64,000 nucleotides of DNA from positions 682,001-746,000 of the forward strand of contig NZ_SRJC01000001.1 in NCBI RefSeq assembly GCF_004684905.1. Direction: 5' to 3'. Made by a program: the position numbers and the translations under genes. This DNA is from Halobacillus salinus. GTDB taxonomy: Bacteria; Bacillota; Bacilli; Bacillales; Halobacillaceae. This document shows positions 28,813 through 37,857 of this stretch, piece by piece (position 1 is the stretch's first letter; each line of letters starts with the position of its first letter). The notes under the pieces were generated by a model. The model saw nothing but the letters and a program-made list of their open reading frames with translations, was not told the DNA's origin and did not search any database.

Positions 28813-30400
28813 ATGGTGTAGGGCAATGACCGTGGTTGGATCGAACTTTGTGATTACTACTTATATTTTCAGCACCATAAACTTCTCCCTCAGCACATAT
28901 GATTGCCTTGCTCCACCCCGGCCCAACCTGATCATTTATATGGATGTCTCCTCGTGATGAAATGACGGTACCGTTCTGCGTTGATACTTTTCCATTTAGC
29001 ACTATATCCCCTTCTGAATAAACCATGGCATTGGATTGCATAGAAAGCGGGCCATTTACAGTCAAGGAGCCACTGCTAAATACAGCATTATTTTGTACAT
29101 ACAGAGATTCATTTACTAAAGTATCACCAGCAACATCCAATCGGGAATTGGATTGTTGGTCTACGTTTCCTATGGCAGTATCGCCGGTTATAGAAAAGCG
29201 GGAATCAGACTGCATTTTCAGGTTGCCGTTGATCTGGATATTCCCCTTCACATCTAGTTTTGAGTTAGATTGAAGGAATAAGCTATCTCCATCTAAGTTA
29301 TGATCAACATTCATCGTTGAATTGGATTGCATCGTAAAGGTATCTCTCAAGAATGCATATCCCTTAACAAAAAGTTGACTATTACTTTGTAATGTTGAAG
29401 ATTCATCCATTCTGATGCTTCCGTTTGTTTCAACTTTAGAATCAGATTGCAAGGTGAGGCCTTGTTTATAGTAAGCGTTAAATGTTCTAACTTGGGAGCT
29501 GCTGCTCAGAACTACGTTGCCCTCGAACAAACCATTTCCCGATATATCAAGAATAGAGTCTTGTTCTAACTTAGCGGATTGATCCAGGTAAAAATGGTTC
29601 CCCACCAGCACTTTAAGTGGAGTCCTATCGTTATAATTCCTGTTTAATGTCATGCTTGTTTTGCTCCATAGAGATTGATGGAAAGTTGTGATATGACATT
29701 TGTATCCCCAGGAAGGTGCAAAGACTTGAGAAGCATTAAGTAGAATGTTTTCGTCGAACTCACAGTAATTTCTATCCCCATTTGGGTGATCTTGTTTGAA
29801 ATCGGATTCTCTATCTTGCTCAATCGTTTCGAATTCTTCCCAGGTTGTAAATAATTTGAGTTCCGGATCGCCTTCATCCCCATCGTTTTCTTCTTCAGGT
29901 AATGCAAGCTCAGGTTCTGTTTTACGTTTTTGAATGATGGTCGACGTTTGATAACTCTGATCGTTTTCTTCCGCGTTAACGTCGGTTTTTAACATAACCT
30001 TCGTAGGTGATCCATCTGTTATGATGCAATCATTCCCACTCAGGGTCTCATCACTGGTAATATCTAACGTGTCGTTAGAGTTAGGTGAATTCTTTATGTT
30101 TTCAATGTATAATTCACTTATAGTCATATGTTCCTTAGTCAATAAGTCTTCGTTTTCCATAGACAATGTCTCGCGGTCGACAAGGCAGATTGTTGTATCT
30201 TGTTGTATAACTTTCTCTCTGATTGTTGTTATGATGGAGTTAGTCTGTTGCTTTAGGTCTATTTCATTTTGGACTATGGAATTAGATTGAAAGGTTTGGG
30301 TGACAAGACTGCCAGCTATAGTGGATATGATCCCGATTAGCGCAATAGCAGCTAGTAGTTCGACTAATGTCAAACCTTTGTTGTTAAAATATTTCTTCAT
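28811..30400 (-). CDS. Large prepilin-like protein with QSNS-repeat beta-solenoid
   Basis: 529 residues. The N-terminus is a type IV prepilin signal: leader ending NNKG, then LTLVELLAAIALIGIISTIAG with glutamate at mature position 5. Residues about 145-210 are an acidic linker. Residues 271-493 hold about eleven tandem units of 19-20 residues centred on QSNS/QSDS (at 318, 338, 358, 377, 397, 416, then QNNA 436, QSNA 455, QNGT 474), each with alternating hydrophobics and a turn glycine. Such spacing suggests a right-handed beta-solenoid like bactofilin/DUF583 proteins. Cysteines at 213, 235, 502 and 526 could form disulfides outside the cell. Start ATG at 30400 with AAGGAG. A tip or adhesin subunit is a likely role, not proven. 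It is divergent from the rest of the pilus operon. Confidence 0.85.
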   Translation of the reverse strand: MKKYFNNKGLTLVELLAAIALIGIISTIAGSLVTQTFQSNSIVQNEIDLKQQTNSIITTIREKVIQQDTTICLVDRETLSMENEDLLTKEHMTISELYIENIKNSPNSNDTLDITSDETLSGNDCIITDGSPTKVMLKTDVNAEENDQSYQTSTIIQKRKTEPELALPEEENDGDEGDPELKLFTTWEEFETIEQDRESDFKQDHPNGDRNYCEFDENILLNASQVFAPSWGYKCHITTFHQSLWSKTSMTLNRNYNDRTPLKVLVGNHFYLDQSAKLEQDSILDISGNGLFEGNVVLSSSSQVRTFNAYYKQGLTLQSDSKVETNGSIRMDESSTLQSNSQLFVKGYAFLRDTFTMQSNSTMNVDHNLDGDSLFLQSNSKLDVKGNIQINGNLKMQSDSRFSITGDTAIGNVDQQSNSRLDVAGDTLVNESLYVQNNAVFSSGSLTVNGPLSMQSNAMVYSEGDIVLNGKVSTQNGTVISSRGDIHINDQVGPGWSKAIICAEGEVYGAENISSNHKVRSNHGHCPTP

Positions 30401-30436
30401 AGGATAAACTCCTTATGATGTAAGTGGGTTGATAAA

Positions 30437-30910
30437 GTGTATCACAACGAAAAAGGAATAACGCTTGTAGAGATACTAGTCTCTATTGCCCTATTTAGTG
30501 TTGTCGTAACCTTGTTTCTTTCCTTGTTTAGTGATTATATGGTTATGACGAAGAGGGTAGAGAACGAAGTCGATAGCATAAATTTAGCGGAAGAAGTCGC
30601 TTATTACATAGAATCTTCAGGTGTAGCACCGACTGCTTGCGGTCCTTCAGATGAAATAATGGATATTACGAATGCGTTAGAAGACTATGAATCTTTCGGA
30701 CTAGATTCGTCAAACCAATTATATTATACTTCACCTGAGAATCAAAGGTACTATCCAGTTGTAAAAAAGCTATGTTCAGGAAGAACGGCACAAGAAGAGA
30801 ACCTGCAATTAATACCAATAAAAATCGAGGTACTACGAAAAAACAGTGGTGGAACGAACACAACCATTACCGAGACCTATCGATACCTAAGCGGATCGGA
30901 GGTGAACTAG
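30437..30910 (+). CDS. Minor prepilin, PilV/PilW-like
   Basis: 157 residues. Prepilin signal NEKG then ITLVEILVSIALFSVVVTLFLSL, with Glu at position 5 of the mature form. The remainder is a small soluble head with two cysteines (CGPSDE region and KLCSG). The start is GTG at 30437, with only a weak upstream box. Only 36 bases separate it from the divergent prepilin gene. The stop codon is directly followed by the next ATG, so it is co-translated with the PilX-like gene. Confidence 0.85.
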   Translation: MYHNEKGITLVEILVSIALFSVVVTLFLSLFSDYMVMTKRVENEVDSINLAEEVAYYIESSGVAPTACGPSDEIMDITNALEDYESFGLDSSNQLYYTSPENQRYYPVVKKLCSGRTAQEENLQLIPIKIEVLRKNSGGTNTTITETYRYLSGSEVN

Positions 30911-31756
30911 ATGCGGAAGAAACTCTTTAACGAAAGAGGAGCAGCATTAGTACTAGTACTATTAGTGATTGTATTAGTGGGGATCTTCGGCACCGTATTG
31001 GCAACGCAAATTAATTCGACAGGAATGCAAGCGAATAAGTCCCAAGAATTAGTACAGGCGGAGAGTTTAGCCGTAATGGGAGAAAACCTTCTAATCAAAG
31101 ATGTTGAAAAACTAACAGATCTTGATCAACCACTCCAGATGATTAGAGATAAGTGGGATGAAAATATACTTTTGAAACAAATGAATTCCAGTCATTCCTA
31201 CTTGATTGAAACGAAACAAATACTAGAGAAAAGTGCAGGGGAATATGTTCTACCCTATAAGGTGACAGGAACTTCTGAAGGGACTACTAAATCTATTGAG
31301 AATGAGCTGACCCTCTCCTCTTCAGAAGAAAGCTGGGTGGCAGCTATTGAACGTAAGAAAGAAGAGTTGAGTAGTAAGGAATGCAATACCAATAGTTCAC
31401 CTCCTTGTTTCTATTTTCCAAGGGGTTTAGACACTAATAAGTCCGAAATGTACGAAGGAGATTTGTGGGTGAATGATGGTCTAACCATACGAGGAAAGAA
31501 ACAAGTTGAGGTTACCAAGTTCCTTCTTCTTACTTCGGGTTATTTAACGATGAATGGAAGCAAAGCGGAAATCATCGTTCGAGGAGATGCTTATATTAGT
31601 GCCAATCCTAGTAAGGTTTCTTATTTGATTATTCAAGGGGATGCCTTCTTCGAGAATGTAGATGTTTGGAGCCGTGTGGAAGGTGTTTGTATTGAAGGGC
31701 AGACGAACCTAGTAGACCAGAGTGGACTTTCCATTGGCGGACAGGATTGCCCTTAG
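30911..31756 (+). CDS. PilX-like minor pilin with polymer-forming-type C-terminus
   Basis: 281 residues. The N-terminus NERG then AALVLVLLVIVLVGIFGTVLATQI is the PilX-type signal (no Glu at position 5). A helical stalk of about 100 residues is followed by two cysteines (KECNTNSSPPC), then a beta-rich region with repeated short strands (YEGDLWVNDGLTIRG, LLTSGYLTMNGSKAEIIVRGDAYIS, LIIQGDAFFENVD) resembling the solenoid of the large prepilin. Both proteins end in a Cys-Pro motif. ATG start with GGAGGTG inside the upstream gene end. Confidence 0.75.
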   Translation: MRKKLFNERGAALVLVLLVIVLVGIFGTVLATQINSTGMQANKSQELVQAESLAVMGENLLIKDVEKLTDLDQPLQMIRDKWDENILLKQMNSSHSYLIETKQILEKSAGEYVLPYKVTGTSEGTTKSIENELTLSSSEESWVAAIERKKEELSSKECNTNSSPPCFYFPRGLDTNKSEMYEGDLWVNDGLTIRGKKQVEVTKFLLLTSGYLTMNGSKAEIIVRGDAYISANPSKVSYLIIQGDAFFENVDVWSRVEGVCIEGQTNLVDQSGLSIGGQDCP

Positions 31757-31766
31757 GAGGTAAAAA

Positions 31767-32558
31767 GTGGTTATACAACTTGTTTTCTTATTAATAGCAG
31801 CAATTATTTTAGTTATAGCTATGAATTTCGTAAAGACAGATTACGATAATAAAAGTAAGTGGATTCTATTTGGAAGTGCGGTCTCCATTGCAATCATTAC
31901 CATCTTTTCTAGTTATACTTTCGGTTTATTCGTTTCGTTATTACTAGTAATGTTAGTGATAGGATTAATTTCAATACTTATATTCCCTAGGCTCTCGAAA
32001 GTGGGAGACGACCAATACGATGATATTCGTTTCGTGGCTCCGATCGATGAAGAGAAGAATGTAGGGGATAATGCAAGGGTTGCGGGAGAAGAGTGGAAGG
32101 AAAGAAATACGTCGGTTAACGCAAATCCTTATCCAGGTCGTACAGTGGAAATGGAGAGCGAGCAAATAGACGATGAAATAGAAGAAAGGATGGAAGTTCA
32201 AGAAGAGAGAGTGGAGACTTTTGAAGAGGATAATGGTGCTCTAGAACCAATTAGTGAGACAGCTCAGCCTGCGCCATCCATTCCCCTTGAAGAAAGCGAA
32301 CTGGACTTTGAAGACGAACTCTTGGCCAATCGAAGAAGTATTATGGAAGAAGAAAGACTCGATAACGATACAGGACAGATTTACGAAGAGGATCCAAATC
32401 GTAATTTTGAGGATTTACGAGAACTTGATGAACAAGAAGTGAGTGAAGAAGAGAAAGAGTCCAACCCTGAAGAACGCTCGATTGATTTCGATATGGATGA
32501 CTTTGAAATTCCAGAGCTCGACTTAGAAGAGGACTCCTATAAACAAGGGGGTGAATAA
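31767..32558 (+). CDS. Three-span membrane protein with long acidic tail, unknown
   Basis: 263 residues. Three hydrophobic segments (about residues 1-20, 30-50, 52-74) precede a tail of about 185 residues very rich in Glu and Asp with almost no predicted fold (EERMEVQEERVETFEEDNG and similar). The tail should be disordered; with a short first loop it is likely cytoplasmic or periplasm-like depending on topology. GTG start with AGGAGG. Its end abuts the start of the VanW gene, so the two probably act together. Unrecognised family. Confidence 0.7.
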   Translation: MVIQLVFLLIAAIILVIAMNFVKTDYDNKSKWILFGSAVSIAIITIFSSYTFGLFVSLLLVMLVIGLISILIFPRLSKVGDDQYDDIRFVAPIDEEKNVGDNARVAGEEWKERNTSVNANPYPGRTVEMESEQIDDEIEERMEVQEERVETFEEDNGALEPISETAQPAPSIPLEESELDFEDELLANRRSIMEEERLDNDTGQIYEEDPNRNFEDLRELDEQEVSEEEKESNPEERSIDFDMDDFEIPELDLEEDSYKQGGE

Positions 32559-33902
32559 ATGGAACATGCCAAAGGGTTTGGATTACTGATCGGGATGACT
32601 GCATTTCTTCTTCTCTTTACATATGTAGGTCCGATGGGGTGGCAGCTCGTTTCAGGTGAAGAAAAAGTGTATGAACCGAACACCTCTGTTGCGGGCATCA
32701 GCATCGGAGGTTTAACGGAAAGCGAAGCATCAACCAAATTGTCCGGTCACGTTTCAGATTGGGAGAGGCAGAGGGATATTTTACTCGAATCAGAGACGGA
32801 GAAGGTAAGGATCTCGAGCGACTTTTTCCTATTTGATGTGGAAGCAACGCTTGATGAAGTCGTAGAAGGAACCGATCAAGATCTTGTCGTTCGTACAGAT
32901 GAGAGTTATCAGAGCGAAGTGGAGAGTCAGTGGAAACCCGCATTGAGAACGAACTTTGAATGGGAAGACTGGACAGCTGCTGTTTTAGAAAAGGCTTCTG
33001 ATTTAGAGGAAGAACCTCTTGTTTATTCAGTCTATAACTTCGTACCTAGTGATGTGTCTCCTCTTCTTGAAACGGTAGCCGAATACGAGATTTCGGTTAA
33101 AGAGACCTCACTTCTTTCCGAGCTGGTGTCTTCCATGGACACTTTGACATTGAAATCAGAGCAGGAGTTCTCGTTGATAGAAGCAGCCGAGGAACTTCCT
33201 GTAAGTATAAATGAAGAGACTTTAAGCATTGTTGCCACGACTATATTTGGTGCGGCATTAGATACGAACTTCGCAATCCAACAACGTCATATTAGTCAGA
33301 AACTGCCTGATTACGCTGTGCTTGGTCGGGAAGCTAGTGTGAAACCTAGTCAAAACGATGACTTCGTTTTATATAACCCTAATTCATCTGACTATATAAT
33401 TTCCCTTTCCTTAGAGGGTTCGAATTTAATTGTTGAAGTACGGGGGTATCCGTTTGTAGAACAATACTTCAGCTCGGTTGAAGACGTACAAGCAATCGAA
33501 CCGCGTACCATCGTCCGGTACTCCTCTTTTGTGAATCCTTCAGACGTGCAAGTTGAGCAAGAAGGTGAAACAGGACAACGTGCCTTTGTATACCGTTCAT
33601 CCCGTGGCGAAAGTGGAATAAGAGAGAAAATCGCGGAAGATTATTACCCCCCTGTTAACCGAGTAGAACTCCGTTATGGTGTGGAAGGGGAAGAAAACAA
33701 TGACTCTTCCGGCTCTGGCGGCGACGTGAGCGCTGACGACTCAACGGGTAATAACAATGACAGGGATCAAGATGCCGCTAGTGATGATACCAATACGGAT
33801 ACAGATGCAGATGGAGAAACGGAAGGAAATCCTGATGATGCAAAAGAAGTCGATCCTTCTAATCCGATTTGGGAACAAGATGAAGCAGATAAAGAAAAAT
33901 AA
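32559..33902 (+). CDS. VanW-family cell-wall-facing protein in the pilus operon
   Basis: 447 residues. One N-terminal membrane anchor (about 8-28), a YoaR/PG_binding_4-like segment (VAGISIGGLTESEASTKL), a second helical-beta region, then a VanW-like core (TTIFGAALDTNFAIQQRH, LGREASVKPSQNDDFVLYNPN-S-DYIISL) and a beta-rich end (PVNRVELRYG). The hallmark GGGICQxSTTL of VanW is degenerate here. The last about 80 residues are Asp/Asn/Ser/Thr-rich and disordered. VanW proteins occur on the outer membrane face of Firmicutes, but their activity is unknown. Starts one base after the stop of the acidic-tail protein. Confidence 0.8.
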   Translation: MEHAKGFGLLIGMTAFLLLFTYVGPMGWQLVSGEEKVYEPNTSVAGISIGGLTESEASTKLSGHVSDWERQRDILLESETEKVRISSDFFLFDVEATLDEVVEGTDQDLVVRTDESYQSEVESQWKPALRTNFEWEDWTAAVLEKASDLEEEPLVYSVYNFVPSDVSPLLETVAEYEISVKETSLLSELVSSMDTLTLKSEQEFSLIEAAEELPVSINEETLSIVATTIFGAALDTNFAIQQRHISQKLPDYAVLGREASVKPSQNDDFVLYNPNSSDYIISLSLEGSNLIVEVRGYPFVEQYFSSVEDVQAIEPRTIVRYSSFVNPSDVQVEQEGETGQRAFVYRSSRGESGIREKIAEDYYPPVNRVELRYGVEGEENNDSSGSGGDVSADDSTGNNNDRDQDAASDDTNTDTDADGETEGNPDDAKEVDPSNPIWEQDEADKEK

Positions 33903-33914
33903 GGAGACCTTATC

Positions 33915-35540
33915 ATGGCAGAACGTAAACGCTTAGGAGATATTTTAAAAGAAGCGGACCTTGTTTCAGAGGAGCAGATTACGGAAACGCTGAACGTGAA
34001 AAAAACGGATCAAAAGCTCGGGGATGCCCTGCTAGAACGAGGTTTGATCACCGAGCAGCAGCTTATTGAGGTGCTTGAGTTCCAACTGGGTTTTCCTCAC
34101 GTATCTCTCTATCGCTACCCGGTAGACACGGCTTTACTTAGTATCGTTTCCAAAGATTTCGCAATGCGAAATATAGTCATGCCTTTAAAAAGGGAAGGAA
34201 ACGAACTGACGCTTGCGATGAATGACCCAATGGATTATTACACCATTGATGACCTCCAAATTGCGACAGGTTTTCAAATTGCTCCTGTTATTGCGACGAA
34301 AGACGAAATTATTCAGGCTGTTAATAAATATTACAACTTGAAAGAGTCTGAAGAGGCGGCACCTGAAATAGATGATGGGGACCAGGCTCCTGCTATCAAG
34401 TTGATGAATCAAATCTTACAAACCGGTGTACAAATGAAGGCAAGTGACATCCATATCGACCCGCAGGAAAGCAAAGTATTGGTACGATACCGAGTAGACG
34501 GGTTGCTTCGAACAGAACGGACCGTTACAAAAAGCATGCAGAGCTCTTTGATTGCCCGTGTGAAAATCATGGCGAACTTGAATATTACAGAGACCCGTTT
34601 ACCTCAAGATGGAAGAATAAAAGCGAATGTCAATTCCGTTCCGGTCGATTTGCGAATATCGACATTGCCGACCGTGTACGGTGAAAAAATTGTCATTAGG
34701 ATTCTCGATCTTGGAAGTGTGCTGAACCGGTTATCCGAACTTGGATTCAACAAGGTGAATTATCAACGCTATATGAAGATGATTGAACAACCTTCTGGCA
34801 TGGTTTTAATTACCGGACCGACCGGATCAGGGAAATCATCCACGTTATATGCATCTTTGAACCACTTGAATACGGATGACAAAAATATCATTACGATTGA
34901 GGATCCCGTAGAATATCAGATTGAAGGGATCAACCAAGTGCAAGTGAATCAGAAGACAGGATTAACGTTTACAACGGGACTCCGGTCTGTGCTGCGCCAA
35001 GACCCTGATATAGTGATGGTCGGAGAAATCCGGGATTCTGAAACGGCAGAAATCGCCGTCCGTGCATCCTTGACCGGCCACTTGGTCTTCTCGACTTTGC
35101 ATACGAATGGTGCTGTTGCAACAATCCCAAGATTGATTGATATGGACGTTGAACCTTATCTGGTCGTGTCCAGTTTGGCTGGCATCGTCGCTCAACGATT
35201 AGTGAGAAGAATTTGCCGGGATTGTAAAGTGAAGAAAGAACCCACAGAGATGGAAAGAGAACAGTTTGAGAAGCGTGGTCTTTCGATTAACGAGGTGTAT
35301 TACGGCAAAGGATGCGGAAATTGCCAAAATACTGGATATCGAGGACGTCTGGCTATTCAAGAAGTGCTAGTCATGGATGATGAGATCCGCAAGATGATGA
35401 TGAACAATTCATCCATTTCAGAGATTCGTCAGTATGTATGGCGAAACGGGATGATTTTTCTAGTGGATGATGGACTGCTTAAAGTGAAAAAAGGGTTAAC
35501 AACGGTGGAAGAAGTGATGCGCGTAGCGTTAGATGATTAG
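33915..35540 (+). CDS. pilB: Type IV pilus extension ATPase PilB
   Basis: 541 residues, GspE/PilB family. N-terminal MshEN domain with two adjacent motifs (RLGDILKEADLVSEEQ and KLGDALLERGLITEQQLIEV), the fold known to bind cyclic-di-GMP; the second motif is near consensus, the first is degenerate. Then the ATPase core: Walker A ITGPTGSGKSST, Asp box, Walker B DIVMVGEIRD, His box, and the tetra-cysteine zinc motif CRDC...CGNC. ATG start with AAGGAG. Powers pilus assembly. Confidence 0.96.
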   Translation: MAERKRLGDILKEADLVSEEQITETLNVKKTDQKLGDALLERGLITEQQLIEVLEFQLGFPHVSLYRYPVDTALLSIVSKDFAMRNIVMPLKREGNELTLAMNDPMDYYTIDDLQIATGFQIAPVIATKDEIIQAVNKYYNLKESEEAAPEIDDGDQAPAIKLMNQILQTGVQMKASDIHIDPQESKVLVRYRVDGLLRTERTVTKSMQSSLIARVKIMANLNITETRLPQDGRIKANVNSVPVDLRISTLPTVYGEKIVIRILDLGSVLNRLSELGFNKVNYQRYMKMIEQPSGMVLITGPTGSGKSSTLYASLNHLNTDDKNIITIEDPVEYQIEGINQVQVNQKTGLTFTTGLRSVLRQDPDIVMVGEIRDSETAEIAVRASLTGHLVFSTLHTNGAVATIPRLIDMDVEPYLVVSSLAGIVAQRLVRRICRDCKVKKEPTEMEREQFEKRGLSINEVYYGKGCGNCQNTGYRGRLAIQEVLVMDDEIRKMMMNNSSISEIRQYVWRNGMIFLVDDGLLKVKKGLTTVEEVMRVALDD

Positions 35541-35550
35541 GAGGATTGTG

Positions 35551-36591
35551 ATGAAGGAACGTCTGGATCATTTATTGAAAGCAGCATTCAAATTAGAAGC
35601 ATCAGACATTCATATAACCGTAGGAGTACCGCCTATTTTCAGGTTGTATGGAGAATTGAAACAGTACGGGAAAGATGTGATCAAGCCACAGGACACAGAA
35701 GAGATGGCCAAAGCTATCGTACCGGAAGCATTATGGAAACAGTTGAAAGAAGAAGGAGAGCTCGACTTTTCTTATGGAATTCCTGGGGTGTCGAGGTTCC
35801 GTGTGAACGCCTATCACCAGCGGAACTGTATCTCGCTTGCAGTGCGGGTGGTTCCGACCGAGATACCAACATTGGAATCGTTACATATGCCGGATGTACT
35901 GTCTAAGATTGCTGAGACCGAGCAAGGGTTGGTGCTCGTAACGGGACCGACTGGAAGCGGAAAGAGTACGACGCTTGCCTCGATGATCGATTATATGAAC
36001 CGACATATGAGAAGGCACATTATTACTCTAGAAGATCCGATCGAATACTTACACTCTCATCAGTATTGCATTATTGACCAGAGAGAGGTCGGGTTCGATA
36101 CGCAAAACTTCCAGAATGGATTAAGGTCCTGTTTGCGGCAAGACCCAGATGTCATCTTAGTCGGGGAAATGCGAGACCTTGAAACAATTTCGACCGCTAT
36201 CACTGCAGCAGAGACAGGGCACTTGGTACTAGGGACACTGCATACAACCGGTGCTGCTCAGACAATTGACAGGATTATTGATGTCTTCCCGCCAGAGCAG
36301 CAACCGCAAGTGCGAATCCAGCTTGCGAGCGTACTGCAGTCGATTATCTCCCAGCGACTTTTCCAAACGAAAGACAGAGACGGAAGAAGAGCTGCGACCG
36401 AAATCTTGAGAAATACGTCTGCGGTGAAGAACCTGATCCGGAATGAAAAGATCCATCAAATTCAAAATGTTATTCAAACCGCTAAGTCTGAAGGGATGCA
36501 CACCCTTGAAATGTCTGTCAAAACGTTGCTGGAAGAAGACATTATTACAGAGGAAGCAGCTGCTCCTTACCTTCAAGGACGAGGAGTCTAA
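35551..36591 (+). CDS. pilT: Type IV pilus retraction ATPase PilT
   Basis: 346 residues. Walker A VTGPTGSGKSTT, Walker B VILVGEMRD, the signature GTLHTTGAAQTIDRIIDVFP, and the PilT-specific motif AVKNLIRNEK (family consensus AIRNLIRE). No tetra-cysteine zinc motif, as expected. A true PilT predicts retraction and so twitching or DNA uptake. The ATG at 35551 follows AGGAGG formed at the pilB stop; an earlier ATG at 35533 has no site. Confidence 0.96.
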   Translation: MKERLDHLLKAAFKLEASDIHITVGVPPIFRLYGELKQYGKDVIKPQDTEEMAKAIVPEALWKQLKEEGELDFSYGIPGVSRFRVNAYHQRNCISLAVRVVPTEIPTLESLHMPDVLSKIAETEQGLVLVTGPTGSGKSTTLASMIDYMNRHMRRHIITLEDPIEYLHSHQYCIIDQREVGFDTQNFQNGLRSCLRQDPDVILVGEMRDLETISTAITAAETGHLVLGTLHTTGAAQTIDRIIDVFPPEQQPQVRIQLASVLQSIISQRLFQTKDRDGRRAATEILRNTSAVKNLIRNEKIHQIQNVIQTAKSEGMHTLEMSVKTLLEEDIITEEAAAPYLQGRGV

Positions 36592-37796
36592 TGGCTTATT
36601 TCAAATATAAAGGCAGAGACCGCAGGGGACGTCTCAAAGAAGGTCGAGTAAAGGCGGATAACCAACGGGAAGCGAACATGCTATTGCAAGAACAGGGCGT
36701 TACGGTTTCCCAAGTACAACAAATGGAAGGAATCCTTTACAAAGAAATCCAATTCGGTCGTCCTGTTAAAAACCGGGATTTCGTGATTTATTTACGCCAG
36801 TTCTCTACCTTGATTGACGCTGGGATCTCCATCATTCAAGCTACCTACATCCTTCAGGAACAAACGGACAGTAGAGGCTTGAAGCATACTTTGGCGGACG
36901 TGGCAGACGACTTGGAGGCAGGGCGTTCTTTCTCGGAAGCTGCCGCTAAACACCGCAAAGTTTTCCCGCTTATGTTCATCAATATGATGAGAGCAGGTGA
37001 AGTTGGCGGTAATTTGGACGAGATTTTAGACCGGATGGCGACTTACTACGAGAAGCAGTACGAACTCCGGCAAAAAATCATGTCGGCACTATCCTATCCG
37101 ATTGTTGTCGGTATGATTGCATTCAGTATCGTTATTTTCATGCTCAGCTTCGTTGTACCACGGTTTGCGGACATGTTTCGGTCATTCGATAGCGAAATAC
37201 CACCATTTACAAACTTCATTTTAGGGCTGGGTGGTTTCTTTGGCGCTTTTTGGTGGTTGTTCGTTTTCTTCCCTGTCCTTTTATTTGTTTTATACAAGTA
37301 CGGGCTTAACAACCAAACGTTTGCCTATTATGTAGATTACACGAAGATGCGTGTGCCCTACTTCGGAAAGCTGGTCCAAAAAGCAGCGCTCGCTAGAATG
37401 ACGCGAACGCTTAGCTCCTTATTCAATAGCTCAGTTCCTGTGTTAGAGTCCGTGCAAATAACCGAGCGAGTAGTCGAAAACAAAGTGATCGAACGGCAGC
37501 TTCAACAGGCAAGAGAAGCACTAGAAAGCGGTGAGTCTATGGCGAAGCCGATGATGGACCACTGGGCGTTTCCTAGTCTTGTAACCCAAATGATCAGCGT
37601 CGGCGAGAAGACAGGCGCGCTCGATCAGATGTTGAATAAAGCAGCAGACTTCTATGAGAAAGACATCGACCACGCAACAGATCGGATCAAAACGTTGATC
37701 GAACCGGTCATGATCGTTATCTTGGCGATGATTGTCGGCTCAATTGTACTTGCGATTGCAGTGCCGATGTTCTCTATCTTTGAAAATATTCAATAG
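36591..37796 (+). CDS. pilC: Type IV pilus platform protein PilC
   Basis: 401 residues, GspF/PilC inner-membrane platform. Two T2SSF domains, with membrane spans at about residues 165-190, 205-235 and 370-395. N-terminal FKYKGRDRRGRLKEGRV and RQFSTLIDAGISI are typical. TAATG overlap with pilT indicates coupling. Confidence 0.96.
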   Translation: MAYFKYKGRDRRGRLKEGRVKADNQREANMLLQEQGVTVSQVQQMEGILYKEIQFGRPVKNRDFVIYLRQFSTLIDAGISIIQATYILQEQTDSRGLKHTLADVADDLEAGRSFSEAAAKHRKVFPLMFINMMRAGEVGGNLDEILDRMATYYEKQYELRQKIMSALSYPIVVGMIAFSIVIFMLSFVVPRFADMFRSFDSEIPPFTNFILGLGGFFGAFWWLFVFFPVLLFVLYKYGLNNQTFAYYVDYTKMRVPYFGKLVQKAALARMTRTLSSLFNSSVPVLESVQITERVVENKVIERQLQQAREALESGESMAKPMMDHWAFPSLVTQMISVGEKTGALDQMLNKAADFYEKDIDHATDRIKTLIEPVMIVILAMIVGSIVLAIAVPMFSIFENIQ

Positions 37797-37857
37797 TAAA
37801 AATTGGCACATAATTAGCAATATTTTACTAGCGTATGAAAGTATCCTATAGTATTAT

